64,000 nucleotides of DNA from Parachryseolinea silvisoli (GTDB lineage: Bacteria > Bacteroidota > Bacteroidia > Cytophagales > Cyclobacteriaceae), in contig NZ_JAIOAO010000002.1 of assembly GCF_021190955.1 (NCBI RefSeq), positions 310,001 through 374,000 on the forward strand, in the 5' to 3' direction. Position numbers and translations under genes: made by a program. Positions within the stretch are counted from its first letter, which is position 1; each line of letters opens with the position of its first letter. This document shows positions 25,454 through 34,500 of this stretch, piece by piece. The notes beneath the pieces were generated by a model, which ran no database searches, had not been told where the DNA came from, and saw only the letters and a program-made list of their open reading frames with translations.

Positions 25454-26278
25454 TTAGTCTAAGTCGGAGTCTTCGTATTCTTCGAACTCGAGCGTAAAGT
25501 CGTCGGCGTCCAGGTAAGACGGGAAACGGTCGCGGAAGGCTTCCAGCGCATTGGCGCTCAACTCAACGGTGTGAATGGCTTCTGTGCCTTCATTCGTATA
25601 GACCACTCCGCCTTTTGGGCTGATCACCGACGAGTGGCCGTTGTACTCCACGCCCTGGCCATCAAGACCAATGCGGTTTACACCCACCACGTAACTAACA
25701 TTTTCAATGGCCCGCGCCCGCAGCAGCGTGTCCCACGCGTCAATGCGGGTGATGGGCCAGTTGGCCACATATATTGCCACGTCGTACGACAGCTTGCGTG
25801 TGGTGGCATCATAGCGGTTCCGGCTCCACACGGGGAAGCGCAGGTCGTAGCAAATGAGCGGGCAGATGCGCCAGCCTTTCCACGTGCCGATTAACAAGCT
25901 TTCGCCGGGGCTATAAGTCTTGTGCTCATTCTCCATCCGGAACAGGTGGCGCTTGTCGTAGGTTTTAAAATGACCACCCGGTTCCATCCACAGCAAACGG
26001 TTGTAAAAGCGGTCATGTACGTTAACGATATAGCTACCCAAAATCAGGGCTCCGGTCTGGTCGGCCATTTGGCGCATCCATTTAAAGGTGCGCATGTTCA
26101 TCAGCTCGGCATGGCGATTGGCCGCCATGGTAAAGCCGGTTGTAAACATTTCCGGCAACACTATGACGTCTGTCGCGCCGCTGATCCGCCAGATCTTCTC
26201 CTCAAACATGGAGAGGTTTGCACTGATGTCTTCCCAATGCGTATCTGACTGAATAAGCGTGATTTTGAGGTCCTGCAT
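25454..26278 (-). CDS. nitrilase-family amidohydrolase, omega-amidase-like
   Basis: A 274-residue carbon-nitrogen hydrolase with the catalytic Glu in VLPEMFTTGF, Lys in YDKRHLFRMENEH and Cys in ICYDLRFPVWSRN. These features match the YafV/omega-amidase (Nit2) subgroup, which hydrolyses alpha-ketoglutaramate or alpha-ketosuccinamate. The start is the ATG at 26276-26278 (MQDLKITLIQSD); the longer frame adds 30 residues lacking any family similarity. The aminotransferase encoded upstream in the same direction is of the type that produces such keto-amides, a pairing that supports this role. A 385-base non-coding gap separates the two. Confidence 0.9.
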   Translation of the reverse strand: MQDLKITLIQSDTHWEDISANLSMFEEKIWRISGATDVIVLPEMFTTGFTMAANRHAELMNMRTFKWMRQMADQTGALILGSYIVNVHDRFYNRLLWMEPGGHFKTYDKRHLFRMENEHKTYSPGESLLIGTWKGWRICPLICYDLRFPVWSRNRYDATTRKLSYDVAIYVANWPITRIDAWDTLLRARAIENVSYVVGVNRIGLDGQGVEYNGHSSVISPKGGVVYTNEGTEAIHTVELSANALEAFRDRFPSYLDADDFTLEFEEYEDSDLD

Positions 26279-26361
26279 GCGTGTAAGAGTTTTCCGGACC
26301 GCAAAGAAAACAAAATAAGAGGAGAATGAACAGGCAATTTGCGCAACGGAGGACATTACCC

Positions 26362-26416
26362 GTATCAAAGCCCTACCATCCTCCTACTAAAGGGCTACTA
26401 AAGCCCTATTAATGCC
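26362..26416. repeat. 11-base tandem repeat array, first (five units)
   Basis: Five consecutive 11-base units; the best three are CTACTAAAGGG (26384), CTACTAAAGCC (26395) and CTATTAATGCC (26406). The first (GTATCAAAGCC, 26362) is a clear relative and the second (CTACCATCCTC) is degenerate. Confidence 0.75.
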
Positions 26417-26547
26417 ATCTCTGCCTGATTCACAACGGTCCGGAAACTGCAGCCGTGGCAGGCAGGGCTACACCCCGAAGCATGGTAAAGCCGGGGCCAA
26501 AAATGCGGCACCGAGGGGTAAATATTCCCGGATTCCCGGGGGATGTC

Positions 26548-26602
26548 TCCGAGTTAAGCCCGAGTTAAGTGCGAGTATAGCCCGACATAAGTCCGTTCTT
26601 AT
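26548..26602. repeat. 11-base tandem repeat array, second (five units)
   Basis: Units TCCGAGTTAAG, CCCGAGTTAAG, TGCGAGTATAG, CCCGACATAAG and TCCGTTCTTAT follow one another with an exact 11-base period. The first two differ at one base and the later ones drift. The TTAAGcCC core resembles the CTAAAGCC core of the first array 150 bases away. Confidence 0.75.
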
Positions 26603-26663
26603 AGCACGGAGACTGGTGGCGGTTAAGTCGATGTTGTCTGAATGTGTAATTGGCTGTGGAAGG

Positions 26664-27809
26664 TCAAATCTTTCGCAAGATCTCGCAGGCCCTGGACAGG
26701 GTCTCTTCCTTCTTGGCGAAACAGAACCGCAGCAGGTGGTTATCCGTCCGGTCCTGATAGAAAACCGATACGGGAATGGCGGCTACCTTAAATTTCTTTG
26801 TTAGCTCCTCTGCCATGGTCGTGTCCGGCTGATGGGAGATATTTTTGTAGGAGAGTAGTTGAAAATAGGAGCCTTTGCACGCCACTGGCTCAAAGGACGA
26901 GCCGCGTAGATGCTCTAAAAAGAAGTCGCGTTTTTGCTGGTAAAAGGCGGCCAGCGACAAATAACGGTCGGGTACCTGCATATATTCCGCCAGTGCCAGC
27001 TGCACGGGCGTATTTACGCTAAACGCTATGAATTGATGCGCTTTGCGCACTTCGTGCATGATGGGGCCGGGGGCTACCACGTAGCCTACCTTCCAGCCGG
27101 TGGCGTGGAAAGTCTTGCCAAAAGAAAAAACCGCCAGGCTACGCGCCGCCAGCGCGGGGTACCGCAGCACGCTTTGGTGTTGTTGGCCGTCAAAGATCAG
27201 GCGTTCGTATACCTCGTCGCTCAGTACAAGCAGGTTGTGTTGTTCAGCCAGGGTCTCGAGGGTGCGCAGGTCTTCGTTGCTTAGTGTCACGCCACAGGGA
27301 TTGTGGGGTGTGTTGATCATGATCATGCGCGTGCGTGGGGTAATGCGCGCGCGGACCATACCCCAGTCAATGGCAAACGTCGGGTATTGTAATGGCAGGT
27401 GCACGGGTATACCGCCGTTCAGGCGGATGGCCGGATCGTACGAGTCATAGGCCGGATCGAATAAGATGACTTCATCGCCGGGACTGACAAAGGCGGCGAT
27501 GGCGGCGAAGAGGGCTTCCGTCGCGCCGGGGGTAATGGTGATCTCGGTTTCGGGGTCAACGGTGTGGCCGTAAGTCTCGCGAATGACCTGGGCGATGATC
27601 TGCCGCAACGCGGGAGCCCCGGGCATGGGTGCATACTGGTTGTTGCCCTCCAACATATAGCGATGCACCAGGTGCACGATGGTCTCGTCGATGGCGAAGT
27701 CGGGAAAGCCCTGCGACAGGTTGATGGCTCCATGCTCGAGTGCCATCTTCGACATAACTGAAAAAATGGAGGTCCCTACGTCAGGCAGCCTGGACGGAAT
27801 CGTGCTCAT
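26664..27809 (-). CDS. PLP-dependent aminotransferase (methionine/glutamine transaminase type)
   Basis: A 381-residue class I aminotransferase. The fold is marked by NLSQGFPDF near the N terminus, QYAPMPGAPALRQ, the NTPHNPCG motif, VLSDEVYERLIFD, and the PLP lysine in SFGKTFHATGWKVGY. RFCFAKKEETL carries the substrate-carboxylate arginine. The closest family I recognise is the YbdL/KAT methionine aminotransferase group, which uses keto-acids and glutamine or methionine. Together with the omega-amidase-like neighbour this suggests the glutamine transaminase/omega-amidase route and methionine salvage. It follows def by 6 bases and is probably cotranscribed with it. Confidence 0.92.
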   Translation of the reverse strand: MSTIPSRLPDVGTSIFSVMSKMALEHGAINLSQGFPDFAIDETIVHLVHRYMLEGNNQYAPMPGAPALRQIIAQVIRETYGHTVDPETEITITPGATEALFAAIAAFVSPGDEVILFDPAYDSYDPAIRLNGGIPVHLPLQYPTFAIDWGMVRARITPRTRMIMINTPHNPCGVTLSNEDLRTLETLAEQHNLLVLSDEVYERLIFDGQQHQSVLRYPALAARSLAVFSFGKTFHATGWKVGYVVAPGPIMHEVRKAHQFIAFSVNTPVQLALAEYMQVPDRYLSLAAFYQQKRDFFLEHLRGSSFEPVACKGSYFQLLSYKNISHQPDTTMAEELTKKFKVAAIPVSVFYQDRTDNHLLRFCFAKKEETLSRACEILRKI

Positions 27810-27815
27810 GCGTTG

Positions 27816-28370
27816 TTATTTCTTCAACGGGGCGGCAATGCGGTATTCCGTGTCGACCTTACCCTTGGAAATATCGGTCAGCTTACTTTTCAGCAAACGC
27901 TTTTTGAGGGCGGGCAGATAGTCTACAAACATTTTCCCTTCGATGTGGTCGTATTCGTGCTGGATGATACGCGCCTGCATGCCGTCGTACTCTTCTTCTT
28001 TCTGATTCCACTGATCATCGAAGTACCGAATGCGCAACCTGGCTTTGCGGGCTACTTTCTCGCGGATGTTGGGGATGCTCAGACAGCCTTCTTCATAATC
28101 CCACGGCTCGCCCCACTCTTCCAGGATCTGGGGATTGATGAAAGCCTTTTTGAAATCGGCCATGCCCGGTTCGTCCTCCAGTACGGTGCCATCGACCACA
28201 AACAGGCGAATGCTTTTGCCGATCTGCGGGGCGGCCAGGCCAATGCCGCTGGCGGCATGCATGGTCTCATACATGTCTTCAATAAGCTGCTTCAGGTCTG
28301 TACCGGGTGCGATATCGCTCGCCTTCTGGCGCAGCACGGCATCGCCATACATCACAATGGGATAAATCAT
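27816..28370 (-). CDS. def: peptide deformylase
   Basis: Def removes the formyl group from nascent N-terminal methionine. The 184-residue protein has all three family motifs: GIGLAAPQIG (42-51), EEGCLSIP (93-100, metal ligand Cys96) and QHEYDHIEG (137-145, metal ligands His138 and His142 with catalytic Glu139). The C-terminal extension past the third motif (about 40 residues, basic) is typical of Bacteroidota deformylases. It lies between ruvX and the aminotransferase gene. Confidence 0.97.
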   Translation of the reverse strand: MIYPIVMYGDAVLRQKASDIAPGTDLKQLIEDMYETMHAASGIGLAAPQIGKSIRLFVVDGTVLEDEPGMADFKKAFINPQILEEWGEPWDYEEGCLSIPNIREKVARKARLRIRYFDDQWNQKEEEYDGMQARIIQHEYDHIEGKMFVDYLPALKKRLLKSKLTDISKGKVDTEYRIAAPLKK

Positions 28371-28398
28371 GGCGCGAATTTAAAAAAAATAGGACGTT

Positions 28399-28815
28399 TT
28401 AGCGCGGGTGAGCTTCCAGGAAAGACTGAAGAATGATGGTGGCGCTGATCTTGTCAACGTTGCCCTTTACCTGGCGGTCCTTCTTTTTCATGCCGCCGTC
28501 GATCATGGCCCGCAGGGCTATCGTGCTGGTGAAGCGCTCGTCCACGGGGTGGACCGGTTTGTCGGGGAAAGCCTTGTTTAATTCCTCCACAAACGCCCGT
28601 ACAAAGGGGGCGGTTTCGGAGTCTTCGTTCTTGAGGGTCTTGGGCATGCCAATCACAAACTCGTCGACGGGTTCGCGTTTCAAATAGGCCTGGAGGTAGG
28701 CCAGAAGTCCCTCGGTGGGTACGGTCTCCAGGGCGGTGGCAATAATGCGCATGGGGTCGGTCACGGCCAGCCCCGTTCTCTTCTTTCCGTAGTCAATCGC
28801 CAGAATTCGTCCCAT
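28399..28815 (-). CDS. ruvX: YqgF/RuvX family putative Holliday junction resolvase (pre-16S rRNA nuclease)
   Basis: A 138-residue RNase H-like protein with the opening motif ILAIDYGKKRTGLAVTD (about 4-20), a central VIGMPK segment and the closing VDERFTSTIAL and DKISATIILQSFLE motifs that carry the remaining acidic residues. The family was first named as a Holliday junction resolvase; work in E. coli points to 5' processing of 16S rRNA. Length is standard. It is followed by def after 28 bases. Confidence 0.95.
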   Translation of the reverse strand: MGRILAIDYGKKRTGLAVTDPMRIIATALETVPTEGLLAYLQAYLKREPVDEFVIGMPKTLKNEDSETAPFVRAFVEELNKAFPDKPVHPVDERFTSTIALRAMIDGGMKKKDRQVKGNVDKISATIILQSFLEAHPR

Positions 28816-28847
28816 GAAATACCCCCGCCAGCAGGCGGCAGGCCCTG

Positions 28848-29603
28848 TCAGTTATACTTGATTTTGTCAAAGAAGAGTTTCTTTACCCGGTTCTCAATGG
28901 CCATGGCTTTGGGAAAGAGTATATCGTTTTCGATGCGGGCATGGGTTATGAGGCTTTTCTCGAAGTCGCGCAGCTCGTTATACATGACTTTAATGTGGAG
29001 CGGCGTGTCTTTATTCACAGCATAGTCGCGGGTGATCTTGCGGATGCCTTCCATCTCGTCGTCGTGTACGTCGTGCTCCATCGCAAACTTCTGCACCGAG
29101 TTTTTCTCCAGCAGGTAGTATAGCTTAGGCGGCACGTGGGTGCCCTTGGAGGCGCGTTCCAGTGTCAGGATATAGCGGAAAAGTGTGTCCTCCTCTTCGT
29201 AGATATGTTCAATGAAATCTTCCACGAACAGCGGGAAGACAAACTTCAGGTCACGTTCTACCACCAGGTAGTCTTCGTGGTGCGCTTTGAAGCTTTCCAC
29301 CAGCCGGGCAATGTAGGGGAGCTTGTGCTTTACAAACAGGAAATGTGAATGCTTGAGGTATTCGATGATGAGGTCGATGGGGTACGACACCAGCGGCAGG
29401 TCGGCTTCGCGCAGGTACGTGGGCGACTCCAGCTCGCGAATCACCTGCTCCACCCGCAGGCCCTGTTTCTGGCATACCTGGGCAAGTGTGAGCTCGGAAT
29501 ATTCGTAGAAACGAATACCGAAATAAAAAAGCACATACGCATGTACATAGTTCTGATCAACTAAGTCTGAAATGCGCGTATCTTTTAGTGTTGCCTTGCT
29601 CAT
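28848..29603 (-). CDS. RIC/hemerythrin-like di-iron protein lacking the N-terminal Cys pair
   Basis: A 251-residue protein starting at the ATG at 29601-29603 (MSKATLKDTR). An N-terminal ScdA-like helical domain (about 15-60, LAQVCQKQGLRVEQVIREL) is followed by a hemerythrin domain. His87, His133, Glu137, His177 (or His180), His221 and Glu225 are placed like the di-iron ligands of YtfE/ScdA (RIC), including both HxxxE pairs. In RIC proteins the ScdA_N domain carries a conserved CC pair (FCCGG); here the position reads FYEYS (about 32-36) and no Cys is present. It is therefore a hemerythrin relative whose iron-cluster repair role is uncertain. It is upstream of ruvX by 32 bases. Confidence 0.85.
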   Translation of the reverse strand: MSKATLKDTRISDLVDQNYVHAYVLFYFGIRFYEYSELTLAQVCQKQGLRVEQVIRELESPTYLREADLPLVSYPIDLIIEYLKHSHFLFVKHKLPYIARLVESFKAHHEDYLVVERDLKFVFPLFVEDFIEHIYEEEDTLFRYILTLERASKGTHVPPKLYYLLEKNSVQKFAMEHDVHDDEMEGIRKITRDYAVNKDTPLHIKVMYNELRDFEKSLITHARIENDILFPKAMAIENRVKKLFFDKIKYN

Positions 29604-29840
29604 GATCCTAGTAAATATAAGCGAAAAATTCCCCATAGTTAGCCAATTCCCGGGGAAGAAAAGCTGAGAAAAGTCAGAAGACGTTTGGGTTCGCGTTCAA
29701 TCTGCAAAAGCCTTGCCAGCCGGCGAAAAATTCGGCACCCGCCGACCTAAGGCTCCACAAATTCCTACTGGCGCTGGGGTGATTTGGTTTGAACCTTTAT
29801 TTTCATCTTTCGTTACAGATTTTATTTTATTATTGCTGTC

Positions 29841-31460
29841 ATGAGTGAGAATCGGAATTCAAAAAACCATATCAGTCTGCCGCTAGTGCTCTGTTTAGGC
29901 CTTGCTGCGGGGATTTTTGTGGGTACCAGCTTTAGCACCAAGAATAGCTCGGGAGAGGTGGGAGACGACGTGCAAAAGCTACGGGAGGTGTTGACGCAAA
30001 TCAACGACGAATATGTAGACACCATAAATACCAGCAACCTGGTGGACGACGCCATCCAGCAAATGCTGCACCGGCTGGACCCCCATTCGTCGTATATACC
30101 GGCGAAAGACCGTATCGCCGCAAACGAGGACCTGCGTGGCAATTTTGACGGCATCGGCGTGGAATTCAACATCTTCCGCGACACCATCGTTGTGGTATCG
30201 CCCCTGAGCGGCGGCCCTTCGGAAGCGCTGGGCATTCAGTCGGGCGACAAGATCATCCGCGTGGACAATAAGAACCTGGCCGGCGTGGGCGTGACCTCCC
30301 CGGACGTTATGAAGGCCCTGAAAGGCCCCCGTGGCACCGAAGTAACCGTCACCATCCTGCGCCGCGACAAGGAGATTGACTATAAGATCATCCGCGACAA
30401 AATTCCCCAGTACTCGGTAGACGTTTCCTACATGGTCGACCACGAGATCGGCTACATTAAAGTGAACCGCTTCGCCGCCACGACGTACGAAGAGTTCCAC
30501 ACGGCGATGGCCGCCCTGCGCGAAAAGGGCATGAAGAAGCTTGTGCTTGACCTGCAGGGCAACCCCGGTGGGTACATGAACATTGCCATCGACATGGCAG
30601 ACGATTTCCTGTCGGCAGGCAAAAAGATCGTGTTCACCAAAGGCAAAGACAAAAAGAACAACTCCGAGGCACTTTCGACGGCCCGCGGCGACTTTGAATC
30701 CGGTGACCTGATCGTGCTGGTAAACGAAGGCAGCGCCTCGGCTTCTGAGATCCTTTCTGGCGCCTTACAAGATAACGACCGTGCGCTGATCGTTGGCCGC
30801 CGTAGCTTTGGTAAAGGATTGGTGCAGTCACCCTACGACCTGAGCGACGGCTCGGAGCTGCGTCTGACCGTCAGCCGCTATTACACTCCAAGCGGCCGCT
30901 CCATCCAGAAGCCTTACCAGGACGAAGACGAATATGCACTCGACATCGTCAGCCGCTACAACCACGGCGAGTTCTTTCACTCCGACAGCATCAAGTTTAA
31001 CGACTCGCTGAAGTATATCACCCAAAATGGCCGCACCGTGTATGGTGGCGGAGGTATCATGCCTGATTACTTCGTACCGCTCGATACATCACTCAACAGT
31101 CATTATCTGAACGAGCTGTATACCTCCACGTCCATTCAGGAGTATACGTTCGGTTTTGCCGAAGACCACCGTGCGGCATTGGAGAAGAAAGGCTTCGAGA
31201 GCTTCTTGAAAAACTTTGTCGTGACCGATGCCATGATCAACGAGCTGGTAAGAGTGGGCGAGCGCAACAAAGTTAAGCCTGACAACAAAGAGCTGCGTAT
31301 GAAGAAAAAGCTCTTCCAGGTGCATATCAAATCTCAGATCGCGCGCAAGCTGTGGGGCAACGATGGTTTCTATCCGGTATTTAATGAAACAAATGAGATC
31401 TTTTTGCAGTCGATCAAGATGTTTGATCGTATCCCGGAGTTGAGCCGCTCGAAGATGTAG
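29841..31460 (+). CDS. S41 family C-terminal processing peptidase
   Basis: A 539-residue carboxyl-terminal protease. It begins with a membrane anchor (about 12-30, LPLVLCLGLAAGIFVG), then a tail-binding helix region (DDAIQQMLHRLDPHSSYIP), a PDZ domain (about 95-170, IGVEFNIFRDTIVVV to VTVTILRRDK) and the catalytic S41 core. The nucleophile serine is in NEGSASASEIL and the general-base lysine is in RRSFGKGLVQ. A C-terminal region of about 150 residues follows. It probably acts in the periplasm on envelope proteins. The only neighbour in the same direction is far off; a bidirectional terminator follows. Confidence 0.96.
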   Translation: MSENRNSKNHISLPLVLCLGLAAGIFVGTSFSTKNSSGEVGDDVQKLREVLTQINDEYVDTINTSNLVDDAIQQMLHRLDPHSSYIPAKDRIAANEDLRGNFDGIGVEFNIFRDTIVVVSPLSGGPSEALGIQSGDKIIRVDNKNLAGVGVTSPDVMKALKGPRGTEVTVTILRRDKEIDYKIIRDKIPQYSVDVSYMVDHEIGYIKVNRFAATTYEEFHTAMAALREKGMKKLVLDLQGNPGGYMNIAIDMADDFLSAGKKIVFTKGKDKKNNSEALSTARGDFESGDLIVLVNEGSASASEILSGALQDNDRALIVGRRSFGKGLVQSPYDLSDGSELRLTVSRYYTPSGRSIQKPYQDEDEYALDIVSRYNHGEFFHSDSIKFNDSLKYITQNGRTVYGGGGIMPDYFVPLDTSLNSHYLNELYTSTSIQEYTFGFAEDHRAALEKKGFESFLKNFVVTDAMINELVRVGERNKVKPDNKELRMKKKLFQVHIKSQIARKLWGNDGFYPVFNETNEIFLQSIKMFDRIPELSRSKM

Positions 31461-31480
31461 ACGTCAACCTGCAACGACTA

Positions 31481-31520
31481 AAAAAAGGAAGGTACTCGTA
31501 AATGAGCACCTTCCTTTTTT
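31481..31520. terminator. bidirectional terminator between the S41 and S8 protease genes
   Basis: AAAAAAGGAAGGTACTC pairs with GAGCACCTTCCTTTTTT (one mismatch) around a short AT-rich loop. Runs of A on the left and T on the right make it work for both convergent genes. Confidence 0.9.
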
Positions 31521-31536
31521 ATAAGCACGTATGATG

Positions 31537-34500
31537 TTACCGGATGACGACCCGTCGCACGATTACGTCATTGTCGAGCTGCAGCTTGACTAAGTATATA
31601 CCAGCGGGGTAGCCAATGGTGCTGATGGTATGGCTGAATTGATCGTGTAGGCTGCCGAGGTATATATGGGTCATTTCTGCGCCCTGGGCGTTTAGCACGG
31701 TCAGTGAAAATTCGCGGGCATCTATATCTCGCACCGTTACGGTAAGCTTGCCGTTCAAGACGGGCACAGGAAATATGATCACGCGCCGATCGAGCTCGCC
31801 TTCCGATGACGTGGCCCCTTTGACCCGGATCTGAACCGGTATACGCAGGCTTTCATGTCCGCCACTGACATTAGAAACGTATACAATGGTATCATTCTGG
31901 ACCGATATCATCGTAAACTCCGGCCCTGTCGCCAGGGGCGCTCCGCCATATTGATCTTTATACCAGTTATAGTCGCTGCCGCCGGTTGCAACGAGCGTGG
32001 CGTTACAGCCCGTGCAGACTTCTGTCGGCAACACCAGGGGCAGCGGTATTTGCAATACCTCGTTATAGAGCTCATCTGCTGCACTCGCCGATGCCAGGAG
32101 GTCGGTGAGATTCGATGCGCCGTGCAAGGCAAACGCTACTTTAACACTTTCTCCCTGCGCCAGGGTATAGGGACCGGCCGACACAACGTGGCTTACATCG
32201 GCGCCGGCTCCTGCCGCACCGGCTGTCGTTCGGTCGCTCGATATCGCAGTAAATTTCTCAGCGTCGGTAAAACCGTCGTATAGTCCAAACGAATTGTTAT
32301 CCGGGTCGGGGGTGTTGTCGATTGCGTAATAGTTAGGGGTACCGTTCAATACCTGAATGCCTGCATGCGGCAGCGAGGAAGAAGCCTTGGAGTATACATA
32401 GCCCACACGCGTGTCAGCATCCCAACCTGCTGCATCCTGGCCACCACCCGCGCTTACGTCCCAGTCGGCAAACAGGCCTACGTAGAAGTCCGTCATGGGC
32501 GTAGCTTGCGCGTTGGTGAGGGTGTATTCTACCACTGCAAACTTGTCGTAGGGCGTACCGCGCCACACCTGGGTGCGGTAGTTCACCTGCACACGTTGCT
32601 CGCTTGTTACGTCGGTATCGGAAAAACTGCCATTGATTTCGGCGTCAGCATCTTCGCCGGGCACGGTCTTGCGGATCTGACTGGTGGACACAAAGTCCTG
32701 ATCGTATAGGCTGCCTTCACCACGCACGCTGTTAAGAATGTCGCCGGCGGAGCTGCCCAGGATCAGGCCCATCTCATACAGCATCGATTTGCCATTATAT
32801 GTGAAGCCTATGCCACCTTGCGAATTGACCGCATCGGCGTACCCAATGCGCCCCGCGGAGGCGATGGATGTCTTGATCTGATTTTCCTCCATCGTGCGGT
32901 ACGGTAGGTTGGGCACGAAGGAAATATGCTGATAGTCCTGATAGTCGCCGTCCGAGAATGTCACCAACAAGTCGATGACCTGGCCTTCGACCAGGTTGGA
33001 ATTTAGTGTCAGCTCAAACGGTGTTGCGTTATTTCGTACGGTCTTGCCGCCGGTGATCACACCCGGTGTAATCTTACCGCGGGTGATATTGACGCTGGCA
33101 TCTGCCGTCGCGATCGTGATCTCCAATGTTGGTGACGTACTTTGCAGGTAATTGGTGATATCGAAATACAGTCGCGCATTGTCGCCTGGCTCGGCAACGT
33201 TACCCTCCGAGTCCAGCAGGTCGTATTTTAGCACCCGCAGCGAGGGCGACGTTCGTGTGAGCGACGCATAGATATCCAACGAGCCCATGCCCAATCTGTC
33301 TTTATACCTGGCTTCGGCGTTGACGCCTACTGTATACAAAGACTTGTCGGCCGTGACACGCAACTGCTCTCCCAACTGAGGGCCATTGTATTCGGGAAAT
33401 ATGCTCGCTACCAGGGCCGCGGCGCCACAGGTCATGGGCGCGGAAAAGGAGCTGCCGTCGATAGTGGTATAACCACCGCCAAAGTCGGTCGTACGTATAG
33501 CGATACCCGGTGCCGAAAGATCTATCGCTTTGTTGTAGGTATAAGCAATGACATTGTTCTCACGCAGGGCAGCCACGGAAAGAACATTGTCGTACGAGGC
33601 AGGATAAACGAACTTTTCTTCCCATCTGTTACCGCCGGCTGCCACCACCAGACACCCAAGGTCTTTGGTGACGTAGTTAATAAGGTCCTGGGATATCTGG
33701 CTGCGGGCGTACGAGCCCCACGAGCAATTGATAATCCGCGCACCTTGCCGGGCTGCATATACTATGCCCTGGAAGGTATCGGTGTCGTATTCTTTTTCGG
33801 TACTGGGCTGATTATCGGCATAGTGCTTTGTAAAAAGCAGTTTAGCATTAAACCCTACACCCGAGATGCCAATTACGTTGTTAGTCGCTGCCGCGGCTAC
33901 ACCGCCTACCTGCGTACCATGGCTAAACCCGACGCCCGCTTTGGGCACGGTCGGATCGTTGTCGCCGATAAAACTGGGGTCGCGTTCGCTGATACGCACC
34001 GGACCCGAGAAATCCCAGCCGCGATAGTCGTCGATATAACCATTATGATCATCATCCACCCCGTTGGGCGGATACTCTGCTTCGTTTATATATAGTTTGG
34101 GCGCCAGGTCCGGATGGCTGGTGTCTACACCCGAGTCGACAATGGCGATGATGACGTCCTCACTGCCTTGGGTAATGCCCCACGCTTCGTAAGCGCGGAT
34201 GTTGGTCAGGTAATATTGGTTAACGATTTCCTCATCATTCGGATCAAACGGCGGGCCGTCCTCGTTTAGCAACCTCTGCCGGTATACCGGCTCGGCTACA
34301 TCTATGTACCCCGTAGCGTAGAGCTCGTTGATAAAATCATCTACCGGCCGGTTGGGGTCAAAGGTTATTTCAAAATATTGTTGAATGTCAACGGCCGGCA
34401 TAAACGCTTGTGCACGGGCGCGTTTGTTTTTTATGGTGGTATTGGGTGGAACCAGGGGGCGAATGGAACCTCCTAACGACATGCGGCCGGCGGGGTTTTG

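Larger units (their letters stand above)
26279..26663. other. 385-base non-coding gap with 11-base periodic repeats
   Basis: No credible gene is present; the only open frame here is short and has no family features. The gap holds two arrays of 11-base units, one at each end, a 6-bp hairpin (AGGGCT/AGCCCT, 26391-26407), and GC-rich sequence between. It is unusually long for this window, where genes of the same direction are typically under 60 bases apart. Confidence 0.8.
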
